DNA of 64,000 nt from Mytilus edulis. Its lineage: Eukaryota > Mollusca > Bivalvia > Mytilida > Mytilidae. The position numbers and the translations under genes were made by a program. The stretch spans positions 94,601,917-94,665,916 of the forward strand of contig NC_092346.1 in NCBI RefSeq assembly GCF_963676685.1, written 5' to 3'. Within the stretch, counting starts at the first letter, position 1. Each line of letters begins with the position of its first letter. Shown here in pieces: positions 23,406 to 35,799 of the stretch. The notes beneath the pieces are model-generated. The model worked only from the letters and a program-made list of their open reading frames with translations. It was not told where the DNA came from and made no database searches.

Positions 23406-26400
23406 TTTTCATCTTTCAAAAATTCAAAGTTTGCTTAAACGCACTTTGGGGAAGTATAGGGAATATTACTTCTGAAGAATGGATAGTTGCCAATTGAAAT
23501 TTGAAATCATTATCTCTGTCATTAATTCTAATTTGAAGTCGTCCAAGCGTGTCACTTTCCTGAAAAAGATCAAAAGATATAACAAAACTTCTTCTTTCGG
23601 TAGTATTCTAAATTGCAATTCACTGAGATATGATACTCCATCACGACCTTGAATGTGGGTCATTAATATATATGAAAGGAAAGTGAAATTAAAGTATACT
23701 TTGTCGGATATCTTTTCCTTTTTTCTTTTAGTTGGTTCTGGATGAATTCTCGGGTTTTTTATTTTTATAAATGCGGTTCTTCGACGTTTGAGGCGACTTT
23801 ATTTATAAAGGAGACTGTGTTTTTATTGCTGTTTATTGTGATTATTTAAAGGTTGCAATTGTAGCAAAAAAAAAGTAGAAGAAAGCTGATTTCAAATTTT
23901 ATTGCTATGGCCAAAGAACCATAAGTCTAGCTTTGTATGGAAAATGCGTTGTGGTCAATATATTTCTTCCAATGGTCTCTGTATCACTTTAGGAATGCAC
24001 ATGACTCAAGGTATTATTAGCAAATATCTAGAGAAATATCGGTAATGATAGATCTAATCATATGACAAAAACCTGCTTAGATGAAAAATGAATCAATAGA
24101 GAGAGATACATTTTGCAAATACGAAGTTATTAGTGATATTAAACAGTATGCTAGAAATTAAGAACAAACATATAATTGGGACATATTTTATTTTAACCAA
24201 ACATTACTGCAAATGATGTTTGCCAAAATATAGGTTTTAAACTTTAAAAATATATTAATTTAATTTTTGGTATGTCACTAACTGAACAAAAATTGGGGGC
24301 CGTTAACTTCTGCTTATCTTACCTTGTCCTTTAAACGTTAGCATACACATTGTTAAAATCCAAACTAGACTAAGGTACAAGCATAAGGTATTCAGAAATG
24401 AACATGAATTTTACATTGAACGAGTTAACATCACTAAACCATGACAAAATGTGTATAGTTTGTAAATTTTCTTGATTTTCCTTTCTTTCCTTTCCAATTT
24501 GAATTAAATGTTAGATTGGAAAATTATGTGGGCACCCAAGAAATAAGTTTATATGTGGTGTGATTACGTAAATAGTTATAACAAATTGTTTTGTTGTTTC
24601 TTGACCGTGCACGTGTTACCACATTTTTGTGAAAATGATATTTATTATTAACTAATTGAGACGTCATCAGATTAAAATCTTTATGTTTTTCATATATATT
24701 TTTTCTCCCTATGATTTCAAAACATTATGTGCCAATATGAAGTAGTTGTCAAACTTTTTATTTTATAAGACCTAAACCGGGTCTAAAAGCCCTTACTCCT
24801 TTATAGTATTATTGACCTTCTATGATTATTATTCAATTAATATATAATTACAAAGAAAAGAAAATTAAGTAGGTGAGTAAACTAGAATATAATATATGAT
24901 AATTTAAATTGTTATTTTAAAAAAAAGAATCATGCCATATGTCTCCTTGAACTTTCGAGAGCTTGAAACATCACTAACATAATTGAACCCTTTTACTGTG
25001 ATCGTGATACACATCCTATGATTGTAAATTAGACTTTATTGATAGTTGAATTATCTTATTTCGTACAGTAGCAGTTTAAAACAATTGTAACCACTTTTTT
25101 ATCTCCTTCATCTTAACTACATACTTAAAGCATCATTAGTAATGATTTGATTTTCTTTTGACTGTTTTGATAGACTAAAGACAACATTGAATAAACACCG
25201 TAATAATCTTGTTTGAGTTACTTTGAAATACTGTTATTTTGAATGCCTAACAAATGACATTGTCTTAAAACGTTTGCTCTTTTGACAAGTAATTTCATTC
25301 TTTATATATTTTTTTTAAATCTTTGAACTTGTTCATATAATTCTTATACGATGATAAACAAGTAATGGCTGATTTGATCATAAAATTGTATAAGGCCGAA
25401 ATTTGCTTTGAACACCGGTATACTACTGCTGCCTTTATTTGTCATACTGTATAGACACCTGCTAGTTGTTGGTGATTGTCATCGCCATGTCCGTATTGTT
25501 ATTTCTTTTTGTTGTTGGTTGATTTTTAGTTGACGTTTACCTCACATATCCTGTTGTTCCAATTCTAAAAATGGTTATATAGGCCAAGGCGAGGAACAGC
25601 AAGACAAGCAAAATATAGTTTTGTTCATTTTTGAAAGATCAAGTCGACCTCAAGACGTTTCTTTTATAACATTGTGTTTTTATGTGGCTCTCATGTTGAC
25701 ATGTCGCAAGTGACGTCGAATGGAAATAAATGACCCGTTAAAGAAACAAATTGAGTTGCTCACTTTTGATAACATGCTTGTTAATTTAGATCTAAGGATA
25801 ATATTACTAGTAATCCTTTAGCTTTGACCGTTCATCAACTTTTCATGAACGATGGCATACTTCTATTCATAGATCTCAAAACTTAACGATACATTTTGTA
25901 ACATGTAACCATGTACACAACAAACATCCTTATGCCTAGGAAATTTTAATACGTATAGTACTATCTAAAGATATGTTAGTATTATAATCAACACAATTGC
26001 ATTAAAAAATAACAAAAAGCTCTATCAAGGATACCAATATGCCCTATCACCATCTCAGTTATGTGTGATTTGATTTATTATACTGAATGTTCAATCATTA
26101 TGATTTCATATTTTCGAATTTAAAATTGAAAGTACCCAATTGTGATGTCATGTACAATACAACGTAACAGTTATAAGAGGAAAATACAGAAGTGATGCAA
26201 AACATATCTTTAATTTTGAGAGACTGCAAAAGTTTGTTTCAGGCCAGAACGTAGACCTTGAGCATTGTCTTCAATTTGTTGATGAAAAACTCAATTCATT
26301 GTCCTTTAAATTATTGGTCCACACGAGAGGGGGACACTCAAAAACTTGTCTCCCGCTGAGCCATATGCATGTTATAGAGTAAATTGTCAGCCTCGTATTA

Positions 26401-27180
26401 TCCAATCGAAATATGGCACTTCGGTTTGAAGTATTATGATATAACTTGAATCTGTTCAAAAGTTCTGTCACTGAAAGTCATATATGTTACATATTTCGTA
26501 CGGACGTTATCAAGTATCAGCATTTTCTCATTAACCTCTTCGTATCATTGAAATAGTATAATCCAGTAGCAGTATTGTCTTGTGTCTAAATATTTTTGTA
26601 AAACAATATTAAAGGATGATTATACATTTTTGTACATAAAAAAACTTTGTGTAATTTCGATTAATTATAATGGGCTACCAAAGGAAGCTGTAGGGTGATT
26701 TTTTTAACTTGTCGGTTCGTGCAATGTTTTGAGCAAAGTTATTGGAAGGAACTCTCTATGTTCATTACTTTAGGAATATTTATCAAAAAGTAGTATTTTG
26801 ATATGCAGCCCCGTTCATCTATTTAGTCAGACGTCTTATAAATGTTTGTTAATGTCTATTTGAATTGTTCTTATTGTAGAAAAAATAATTCTCATGAAAA
26901 ATTTACCAATCACGACTCTCAATATTTTCTCGATAAAAATTTGTCCGCATAAAACAATAATTCTTTGTTGCGTTTGATTTTTAGATTTATCTTTAGTCCT
27001 CAATATTTAAACTTAAAAAGGGTATAAAGAATAGTCATGTGACGGTTAATAATCAAACACGACTCATGGCAATGCGTAATAGGTCAATGAACAGTGTCAC
27101 ATGATAGAAATGTCCAGTATGATATAATAAAACGCAAGGAGGCTTAGAGAAATATTACTTGGTCTTTAAATATTTGTAAT
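23406..27180. other. Long AT-rich stretch, no convincing gene
   Basis: Two minus-strand open frames, 23466-23663 (65 codons) and 26271-26471 (66 codons), look somewhat protein-like. I recognise no domain in them and cannot place splice sites with confidence. An R2 terminus (AACACCGGTATACTACTGCTGCC) lies at 25408-25435. Nothing else is supported. Confidence 0.4.
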
Positions 27181-27423
27181 ATGTATTTCTTCTCTCAGTT
27201 CACAAAACGTTACTGCTGAGATTCTAAGACCAATGCAAGAAATAAACATTCGGACAACGTATGCCAACTTAACTTTCAATGAACAGACAAAAAGGTCGGT
27301 GTATTATATGAGCGTCGTCGCACCGACTGATACGACAGGAAAATCAAATCATGGAGTCTTCGTTTTAACCAGAGGTATTGTAGCACTATTTAATATAAAA
27401 TTAAGAAACTTATATTTACTGAC

Positions 27424-27530
27424 AGTCTTGTTAAATGTGCTATGATTGCCAATGGGACAACTTTCCACCTAAGTTCAAAAAAAGTTGATGTAAGCTTTTA
27501 TAGGCAACCATACGGCCTTCAACATTGAGA
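27424..27530 (+). repeat. R1 fragment inside the intron between the first two exons
   Basis: GTGCTATGATTGCCAATGGGACAACTTTCC followed by ATAGGCAACCATACGGCCTTCAACA is the R1 start block with its middle missing. A (GA)n microsatellite follows at 27542-27559. Confidence 0.5.
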
Positions 27531-27541
27531 AACATTCATAG

Positions 27542-27559
27542 GAGAGAGAGAGAGAGAGA
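27542..27559. repeat. (GA)n microsatellite
   Basis: Nine uninterrupted GA dinucleotides between two repeat fragments. Confidence 0.85.
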
Positions 27560-27798
27560 TCAACTGTTTATAATTTAGAGTGTTTTGAAAAAAATGTATT
27601 TTAGTAAGCAATCAATATATATATATTGGATCATTATATATTTCAGTGTCGGATACAGCTGATAATTTATCGGTATTCGACGTAACCGTTACTATAGAGA
27701 AGGATATACATTCATGGAGCTATTACATAATAACTCTTTCATCAATGTCAACCAACACTTAATATGAAATATGTGCAAGTCGTGTTGCAGGCTTTATC

Positions 27799-28211
27799 GA
27801 CGAAACGCACGTCTGGCGTACTAAATAATAATCCTGGTACCTTTTATAACTATTTACACCTCTGGGTCGATGCCACTGCTGGTGGACGTTTCGTCCCCGA
27901 GGGTATCACCAGCCCAGTAGTCATCATTTCGGTTGTGACATGAATATCAATAATGTGGTAATGTTTTATAAATTTCCTGTTTACAAAAATTTGAATTTTT
28001 AGAAAAACTAAGGATTTTCTTATCCCAGGCATAGGTTACCTTAGCCGTTTTTGGCACAACTTTTTGGAATTTTGGATCCTTAATGCTCTTCAACTTTGTA
28101 CTTGTTTGGCTTTATAAATATTTTGACATGATCGTCACTGATGAGTCTTATGTAGACGAAACGCGCGTCTGGCGTACTAAACTATAATCATGGTACCTTT
28201 TATAACTATTT
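27799..28211 (+). repeat. Dispersed repeat family R3, one full unit bounded by direct repeats
   Basis: The block opens and closes with the same ~58-bp sequence (GACGAAACGC.CGTCTGGCGTACTAAA..TGGTACCTTTTATAACTATTTA) at 27799 and 28155, giving a 356-bp period. The internal part carries GGTCGATGCCACTGCTGGTGGACG, CCCCGAGGGTATCACCAGCC, CTTATCCCAGGCATAGGTTACC and GTCACTGATGAGTCTTATGT. The end-repeat layout suggests a tandem monomer rather than a simple transposon. It separates two coding-like stretches of a gene fragment. Other copies in this window are partial. Confidence 0.75.
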
Positions 28212-28679
28212 ATCGAATACACAGAGTTATTCGATAAAGGTTGTTCCTATGAAGACTCGAGGACAAAACACCTTGAAGTAACAAAGTATGTTGCTCGCAA
28301 TGAAGGCTGCAAAGCGGGACATGTAGGTGTCTTTCCAGTATTCAACGAAGCTTTCAATATAAATGGTGATGAACTATGCTTTAAATATGATTCGTTTAGA
28401 ATGCCACAATATTTCAACATGACAAGGAATTCTAATGGTATAGTATTATACCTGAACGAAACAAAGGTGGAAGCAGATAAAGGTCACATAGATTGCTTGT
28501 ACTTTGACATTACTTTAATACGTGACGCAAGTTACGCCCCATGGCTGGTTTAATTTCAAAGTTGGCGATTGGATATTATCCCAGAAACCTCCGAGTGCAA
28601 CAGTAAGGGCATCTAGTAAAATCGGATGGTATACTGCTGCCAATATATATGAGAGTAAATAAAGCGACGTGCACGAATG

Positions 28680-29925
28680 CGAAAACACTGGAGTGTGATA
28701 GTAATGTTTTGTATTATGTTATGTATATGATAATTATATTTACAAAATCATGTACTCTGAATATATCATAATGTACCTGTTTAATAACTGTAAAGCTAAT
28801 GAGTTCAGTACAGAATTTATTTAAGTACGAAGTGTTATAAAACTAGTTGTATTTGAGACATAAACGCACAAGCTGTTTATATAGTATGAGAATAAACAGA
28901 GACAATAGTATACCATATAAACAATATAGTCACGTGTAACAAGTGTTTCCCGTTACATCGAAAAGATATAATAGTTTTTGCTTACCAATACAACAGGCTC
29001 GATTCGACAGCATTCTTTTATTAAGTATGAAAACTACAAGAAAATCAAAATGGATTCTATTCTATATATTAAACATTGTCCTTTCATAAAATGTTAAGCA
29101 GTCATGTGATTTTTAATTATGTAATACATTTTTGACAGTGACAATAAAACAAAAATTCACTAAAAGTGAAAATCTACAAATTGTATAGTATAGGGTTATT
29201 AGTTTTGTTTGGAAATACATCGATGGGGTTCACCAATGTCAAAGACCATAAAGAATTAAGCTTAAAATGGTCTTCTAATCACGTATTATTCTTAATTTAT
29301 AACTCTGTGGCAATTTTTTTTAAATAAGCTGTCAAAATCAGTAACATCAAGATTCTGCATTCATTCTGCAATATTTTGCGCAAAATCAATAGATCAAATC
29401 GGTGGTGTTCTTTTTTCCGAAATATCAGTAATCAAAGACTTTAAAATTATGTCATGGTTTAATTTATATTCACTTCCACAAATGAGACTGACGTAGCATT
29501 AGTCACGTCAATACTCTGTTTAAAATAGATAACGACATTTTTGTCCTAAATACAGCCGCTTGTATTCTCGTTTAAATTGTTTCATATTTTGTCAAGGCTT
29601 TGCTTTTACAGCGTACTATATACGGTTGGATGTTTGCTAATTGTTGAACATGTCCGATAACTTATAGGTACTTATTTCCATGTCATTTGGTCCACATCTA
29701 AATATTTTCATAACGTTAAAGTTAATATGTTCTTTGTCGTGTGATCTTTGTCTGCTCCCGTCTGTATTATACTCTATCAATTACAATTTAAACAGTATCG
29801 AAGGTATTAAGATAAAAAGCCATGTTTGACAAAATAGATGTATTCGCTCCTAATTATAAAATAATGACGATGCAGATGTAACGTTTTTCTCGCTTATTAG
29901 TTACTACTTATAATTAAATGTCGAT
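28680..29925. other. AT-rich stretch, no gene seen
   Basis: No supported feature other than AT-rich drift. Confidence 0.4.
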
Positions 29926-29926
29926 T

Positions 29927-30075
29927 GATGAATTTGGCTATTTTCTTTAGGCAATTTTGACATATAGCTCTTCAACGGATTCGGTACTTATACATCGTTG
30001 GATTTCAAATGTTTGCCTTTGAGCGTTCCTGATGAAGGTAAATCCAGAAAAAGCGCTTCGGACGCAAGAAAAAAA
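29927..30075 (+). repeat. Dispersed repeat, plus copy of an inverted pair
   Basis: ATGAATTTGGCTATTT..CATATAGCTCTTCAACGG.TTCGGTACTTATACATC is matched in reverse at 34243-34316. The following GAGCGTTCCTGATGAAGGTAAATCCAGAAAAGCGCTTCGGACGCA-like tail is a motif I know from bivalve repeats. Non-coding. Confidence 0.5.
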
Positions 30076-30142
30076 TAAACGTGTTTTTTTCAATTGCTTT
30101 ATGAGAGATATGGTATATACATCTACGACAGAGTGATAACGA

Positions 30143-30307
30143 CGATAGATATAACCTTATATCTAATATCTACATCTAAACATAGATAGATATAATCCTT
30201 ATATCTAATATCTACATCTAAAAATAGATAGATATAACCTAATATCTAATATCTACATCTAAAAATAGATAGATATAACCTAATATCTAATATCTACATC
30301 TAAAAAT
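30143..30307. repeat. Four-copy tandem repeat, ~41-bp unit
   Basis: The unit is GATAGATATAACC.TATATCTA / ATATCTACATCTAAAAATA. The TCTACATCTAAA landmark recurs at 30169, 30211, 30252 and 30293 (steps of 42, 41, 41). The unit is largely made of AGATAT/ATATCT palindromic words, so it could fold as RNA or DNA. Confidence 0.8.
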
Positions 30308-30314
30308 ACTTTCA

Positions 30315-30640
30315 TGTCTTCTGCAGCCTAGAAGTCAGCACTTCTGTGCTGACATAAAACATCATTGATATGGTCATATTCATAGACTAACTATTTACAA
30401 AAAACTTTGAATTTTTGAAATACTAAGGCTTTTCTACCTCAGGAATAGATTACCTTAGCTGTATGTGGCAAAAACCTTTTAGGAATTTTGGTCATCAATG
30501 CTCTTCAACTTCGTACTATATTTGGCCTTTTTTTTTTTTTTTTTAAACTTTTTTGGATTCGAACGTTACGAATTAGTCTGTTGTGGACGAAACGCGCGTC
30601 TGTCGTAAATAAGAAATTGTATCCTGGTATCTATGATGAG
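30315..30640 (+). repeat. Dispersed repeat family R3 copy, left part missing
   Basis: It starts inside AGAAGTCAGCACTTCTGTGCTG and keeps ATTGATATGGTCAT, ACTAAGGCTTTTC, AGGAATAGATTACCTTAGC, CATCAATGCTCTTCAACTT and GACGAAACGCGCGTCTG. A run of T replaces the usual gctttata block. Confidence 0.7.
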
Positions 30641-31069
30641 TGTATTTGTACATTTTTTTCTTAATTGCGTAAAATATTACAAAAAATTTTTAAAATGTTA
30701 TATTTTAAACACAATTTCATATTAAGGATATGTCGTATTGCGTAATTATGATTTATAAAATTCAAATATAGTTTTGTGTCATTCTGTATTGCGTATTAGA
30801 TTAAAATATAACTTTAAAAATACCTACTGCATAATAGCCATACTGTACTATCTATTGATATTGATTGTAAGATAATTGATTTCCATTAACGTTTAAAAAT
30901 ATAGGTACACTATATCATTTAACAACAGTATGAAAAAGTGTAATTAACAAATAAGAATCCAGGGAAAATGAAAATAGACATGTTATACACCGCCACATTC
31001 TTTAGTGTCTTTCTTAGTCATTAGTATTTAGTGCACACTTACTAACAATTATGTATTAATATTTTTGTA

Positions 31070-31320
31070 ATTGATATAAAACACATAAAAAAAAACATAA
31101 TTGGAAAGCTAATCTTGATTTATATCTATTTTTTAGAAATTTACCGGTGACGTTACTTTTTGTGGCGCTGATACATTCGTGCGACATACACACAGTCGCA
31201 ATTATATTATGCTGCTTTTATGTACTGTCCTAAATGAATTTTAGTTATTCGCTGTTATTCTGTAGGTGACATGGCGAATTGTTCTATTATTCATGTATAA
31301 CTCTGTCTTGAGTGTTTGGT
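31070..31320 (+). repeat. Dispersed repeat R6, copy 1
   Basis: TAATTGATATAAAACACAT..AGAAATTTACCGGTGACGTTACTT..GTGGCGCTGATACA..TGTACTGTCC matches 35800-36060 along its length, with indels. No frame is conserved between the two copies. Confidence 0.55.
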
Positions 31321-31724
31321 GGTTATTTTTCATTTGTTTGTACTGCATTCTTGAATGCATATCAAACCGATTTTTTTTTTATGATATTCACATGCAACAT
31401 AATTTGATCTGGTAATTTTTACCTGCTATTTAGTTAGACTTGGCGCAAATATATGAAGATTATGTACTGAGATTCGTCTTAATAGTATGCATTTCTAGAA
31501 CGATCTCATAAAATCGATCCTACAGCTCTATATTAATTATCATATTCAGCTAGTTACTTCAATTATAAAGGTATTATAATGTAAAGATCTTCAAACGCTT
31601 TGTTTTCAAGCTCATGATTAAGATAAGGTTCGTGTTTTTCAGTCTTTAGTTTCCTATGTGTGTTTTGTGCAATGGTGTTTGTCTTTTGGTCTTTTTCATC
31701 TGTATTTATTAATTATGTTATCTA

Positions 31725-32115
31725 TATAAAAAAGAAGATGTGGTATGATTTCCAATGAGAAAACTCTCCACAAGAGCCCAAACGACATAGAAACTAACGG
31801 CTATATGTCATCGTAAGGCCTTCTAAAATGAACAAAGCCCATAACGCATAATCAGCTATAAAAGGCTCCAAAATCATAGAAGTTAAACATCCAAATGGGA
31901 AAACTAACAGCCTATTTAATGTAGAATAATGAACGAAAAACAAATATGTAACACAGCAACAAACGACAACCACTAAATTACAGGCTCCAGACCTGGGTAG
32001 GTACATGAATGCATCATATGGTGGGGTTAAACATGTACATCCCATAAAAACACAAAATCATTAGGTACAGATCTGAGTGCTTACTGTTACTGACAGCTAG
32101 TTCAAAGCCAATTCA
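31725..32115 (+). repeat. Dispersed repeat family R1 copy
   Basis: AAAGAAGATGTGGTATGATT..CCAATGAGAAAACTCTCCACA..AAAGCCCATAACGCATAATC..CACTAAATTACAGGCTCCAGACCTGGG..CACTTAG-like tail. This is one of the better-preserved R1 copies. Open frames across it are repeat-derived. Confidence 0.7.
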
Positions 32116-33515
32116 ACTTTTAAATTAAGTTCGTGCATCTTAAACTAAAATATGGTTGTATGGGCTGTTCTGATAATGCTCATATGTCGTTTGTCTTTTA
32201 AGAAAGAGTCATCCGATTTCTTTGGATAACGTCAATAAATGATGTCATTAGAAAATAAGCATTCAACTGAAAAGTCATCAAAACATTTACACATAAACAA
32301 AAGATGACAAAAATTTGTCGAAACCATATCAACTTAGATATTCGGTTAACTTCCCCAAGTATGTTATAAATCGTTTGCTCATGTCACTTTTTCAATTTTC
32401 CTCGTATATTATAATATAAGTGTATTCAATCACAGGAACAAGAAATATTTGCACTTTTAAATACAGCTGTTTTCCAATCAACGCCTCTTTTTGAGAGATA
32501 TATAATATTTATAGTTTTTAATTTGTTTACGTACTTGTTCCCAGATATGATATCTTTGTTTCGTTTCATATAGAGATACATTGGGACTGTTACCAGTATA
32601 CAATAACATTTTAAATGAATTCTGTAGTAAGCACAAAGTGAAGGTTGGGCTAGTACAGAATTGTAGTATAAGTTTAAAGTCGAGGCATGTATAGATGCTG
32701 AAAATATACAATACAAAGAAATGCAACCCAGAACTCGGCGATCCTAACGAATTGCCGTCTTTGTCCTACAGTGATAGATGTTATTGAACGGGACTTGGAA
32801 TTTTATTCATTTTACGGTCGGTTGATTCGTTATGCTATTGGTCGTGCTAAACTATCTATCATGAAGGGCCGATCCATAATAAAATCAATATAAATTCTAG
32901 CCCCTAAGAACTTCAAGTTTTGATAGAACTGTGATATAAAATAACGACATCTTCTATTTCAAAATGTATTTCCGTACTTAATAAATAATTCTCCTTAGCC
33001 ATGATATTTATGTTGCCTTAAACTGGTGTGATAAGTTTTATTAGCATGTTTCCCTTTTGGCGAGGAATTTATTCAAGAGGCAAGTTACATCACTAGATTT
33101 GTTTCCATACTTGCCCTTTCAGAAACAAAACCGAATCGTATATAGAGTTCTGACCATTAAATTATAAAAGAATTATTAATCAATTCACATCCATATAATT
33201 TACATTGAATACATTTGGATGAACTCATGAATAAGGTACACAGTCATATGTGTGTCCACATCGATTACCATAGTGATCAAATGTGTTCTTAAACAATGAT
33301 CATATGTGTAGTTATTTCATTAGTACATATATCTCCGTATACAATACTATTCTACCAATATCTTTAAGTAATGTTTCATTCAAACAGTATCTTCATAGAA
33401 AAATACATTTCAGCAGTATATCCATATAATGAATTATTCCAGTAGTAACTATATATGACGAAATATTTAGCCTTTCCGAATAAAGTATCTTTCTGGCAGT
33501 ATATACCACGCATCA
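32116..33515. other. AT-rich stretch, no gene seen
   Basis: Two overlapping minus-strand open frames (32426-32726) lack any recognisable motif. Nothing else is supported. Confidence 0.4.
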
Positions 33516-33517
33516 AG

Positions 33518-33906
33518 ATATAATCATGGTACTTTGATAACTATTTACAACATTGGGTCGATGCCACTGTTGGCGGACGTTTTGTCCCATCCCCGAGGGT
33601 ATCAACAGCCAAGAAGTCAGCACTTCTCTGTTGACATGCATATCAATTATATGGTCTTTTTTTTTTAAATTAACGGTTTGCAAAAGTATGAATTATTCGA
33701 AATACTAAGGATTGTCTTATCCCAGGCATAGATAATCTTAGCCGTAATTGGCACCACTTTTTGGAGTTTTGGGTCCTCAATGATCTTCAAATTTACACAT
33801 GTTTGGCTTTCCACCTTTTTTATATGAGCGTCACTGATGAGTCTTATGAAGATGAAACACGCTCTAATGTATCAAATTATAAGCCTGATACCTTTGCTAA
33901 CTCCTT
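33518..33906 (+). repeat. Dispersed repeat family R3, near-complete unit
   Basis: The unit opens at ATAATCATGGTACTTTGATAACTATTTACA, runs through TGGGTCGATGCCACTG..GGCGGACG, CCCCGAGGGTATCA, CTTATCCCAGGCATAG, GAGCGTCACTGATGAGTCTTATG, and closes with a decayed ATAAGCCTGATACCTTTGCTAACT. Opening and closing sequences are again direct repeats. Confidence 0.75.
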
Positions 33907-34049
33907 ACATATGATATAGCAAATTATATCTCTTTTCAATGATGCGTTTACGCGATGCTGACCAATATATAATTAACAGCTATTAATTATTTTAAAATAT
34001 TACAAGTTATCAAATTTAGAAGCATGTGTCTAAAACTGCACTTTTAAAA

Positions 34050-34085
34050 AACAACACAACAAAACAAAACAAAACAAAACAACAT
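34050..34085. repeat. (AAAAC)n microsatellite
   Basis: AACAC followed by about five AAAAC units and AACAT. Confidence 0.75.
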
Positions 34086-34242
34086 AAATATATGTATAAT
34101 AGATCAACTGAACACATTGTCTCTAAATATAAAATGTATATGCACAAGGCATATGAATGAACAGTTTACTTAAATGAAATGGTATAATAATATCGTTTAT
34201 TAAAGTTGAATAATAATAGAAACATAGTATTAAAATTCGAGG

Positions 34243-34316
34243 ATGTATAAGTACCGAAACCGTTGAAGAGCTATATGACAAAAAAAAACTAAAATAAATA
34301 GCCAAATTCATCTAAC
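34243..34316 (-). repeat. Reverse copy of the 29.93-kb repeat
   Basis: Reversed, it reads GATGAATTTGGCTATTTATTTTAG..GTCATATAGCTCTTCAACGG.TTCGGTACTTATACATC. It differs from the plus copy mainly by a small insertion of T residues. Confidence 0.5.
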
Positions 34317-34444
34317 GTCAACTTTGCCTGAGGGAATTGAAACCTTAGTTATTTTTTTATTAATTTCAAAATTTATAAACGGACAATTTTAGAAAAGTTT
34401 AAAATTGAAACAAACGAATGAAAGGAAGAAAAATTGTTTACATA

Positions 34445-34690
34445 TAAAAACAAGAAGATGTGGTATGCGATTGCAAAAGATATAATGCTCCACAAGATAC
34501 CAAATGCCGACATTCGTTTATGTGTATTTCGTCGATCAATAGGTGCAGGAATTCAAAGAATAAACTCTGGCTATATGTCTACAGTGTAGGTTTTGGTCAG
34601 CATATTGAAGGTCATAAGTTGTCCAGAAACTATTTATATATTTGTCCTTTGTTCTGTACATTGTTGTCTAATTGACAATCATACTTTTTT
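34445..34690 (+). repeat. R1-like repeat, rearranged copy
   Basis: AACAAGAAGATGTGGTATGCGATTGC..ACTCCACAAGATACCAAATG..GGCTATATGTCTACAG..CATATTGAAGGTCATAAGTT keeps R1 landmarks with substituted internal sequence. The open frame inside it is not a gene. Confidence 0.5.
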
Positions 34691-35100
34691 TTTAAAGTAC
34701 TATATATACTGTGACAGCCATGGTTTGAGAATGTAAAACTTGAACTTACTCGTTTATAACCTAATTTCTGTCCATTGTTTTTTTTATCGGGTATATAATC
34801 TAGGTTTAATATTGCATATGACATTATTTCAGTGTATTGTGATTTTTTTTCCAATCTGTTTATAATAGACTAGGGAAAATCCTATTTTTTTTTCGGTCAA
34901 GTAAACTGGTGACACAATAAGTTTAATTACGATTCAGCTAAAAATAAAATGAACGGTTTTGTTGTATTAATTATACTTCCGTACTTGAATGAGTAAAGTC
35001 GATTAAAACTGTTATTTACTGTTGTTTGTTCTTGTGTTATGCTATACATCTAAAATAGTGTCAAAGGTTAGTTGAGGTCTAACACATGTAACCCTAAATC

Positions 35101-35440
35101 TATGACAAACAGGACGATTTCAGCTTCCCAATTATCAATTTCCCATTTTCCAGCAGTAACATACCCTCTGTCTCTATCGTATTGTGTTTGCATATTTCAT
35201 TTGATACGTTATACCCGTGCATGTTCACTCTTTACGGACTTCATATACAGGAGTGTGCTTCCTACGCAGAAACTGCTCTAACAAAGTTATAAGAAGGAAA
35301 GATTAAAAATGACACTTCGTTAATTTTAGGAACATCATCACGAATTGGTTGATTCATATGATTTGTCTGTTTCTAAACTAACTAAGGACATTGTTACCAC
35401 GTCTCAGATTGGGGTTTACCATTTACGTCGTCTGGTATTT
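35101..35440 (+). pseudogene. Penelope-like reverse transcriptase fragment, frameshifted
   Basis: From 35101 the frame reads YDKQDDFSFPIINFPFSSSN followed by IPS. It then shifts to LIRYTRACSLFTDFIYRSVL, and after more damage to HHHELVDSYDLSVSKLTKDI (about 35340-35400). The YDK.DDF.F.I...P...SNIP block is a signature of the region following the reverse transcriptase core in Penelope-like elements as I recall them. At least two frameshifts make it non-functional. Confidence 0.6.
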
Positions 35441-35799
35441 TAAGTACCTAACATTATCTATTCCCAAATATGACTGTTTTGCTGAGTATGAATTCGCATT
35501 GCTATAAAACGTGTTATTGGATTTGTTTATCCAACATTCATGTATTTAGTTATGATATTGTATTTGTAAATCTGATAGGATATTGTTGAATGTCTTATCG
35601 TTTGTAGATGTAATTCTATTATTAATTTCTATTCGTATGTAAAAGTAAAGATAATATTCACTCTGTTCATTTATAATTTTTGTTTAAAGCAACTATATGT
35701 ACCCGACTTATTTGCTATATAGTTTGATTTAGATGAAATACCGACATAGCTAGATAATACAATTATTTTCCTAATTTCGAACATAATTCTATATCAATA

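Larger units (their letters stand above)
27199..28662 (+). pseudogene. Multi-exon gene fragment, weakly ZP-like, broken by a repeat and a frameshift
   Basis: Exon 1 (27199-27374) follows TTCTTCTCTCAG and ends at AGAG|GTATTG; it encodes about 58 residues beginning SQNVTAEILRPMQEINIR. Exon 2 begins at 27647 after ATATATTTCAG; its phase joins exon 1 correctly and it reads VSDTADNLSVFDVTVTIEKD before a stop at 27760-27762. A dispersed repeat occupies 27799-28211. Directly after it a third open stretch (28206-28553) has five cysteines (GCSYED, NEGCKAGH, ELCFKYDSFRMP, HIDCLYF are the contexts seen). It stops at TAA, but a shift of one base reopens the frame as GWFNFKVGDWILSQKPPSAT to a stop near 28662. 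The GC..(F)KYDSFR..YLNE pattern recalls the C-terminal half of a zona pellucida domain, but the match is weak. The first exon has a decayed twin at 14.2 kb. Confidence 0.4.

Noticed and set aside
28206..28662. Programmed frameshift in the ZP-like fragment
   Set aside because: There is no slippery heptamer at the break and the locus is already cut by a repeat, so decay is the simpler reading.
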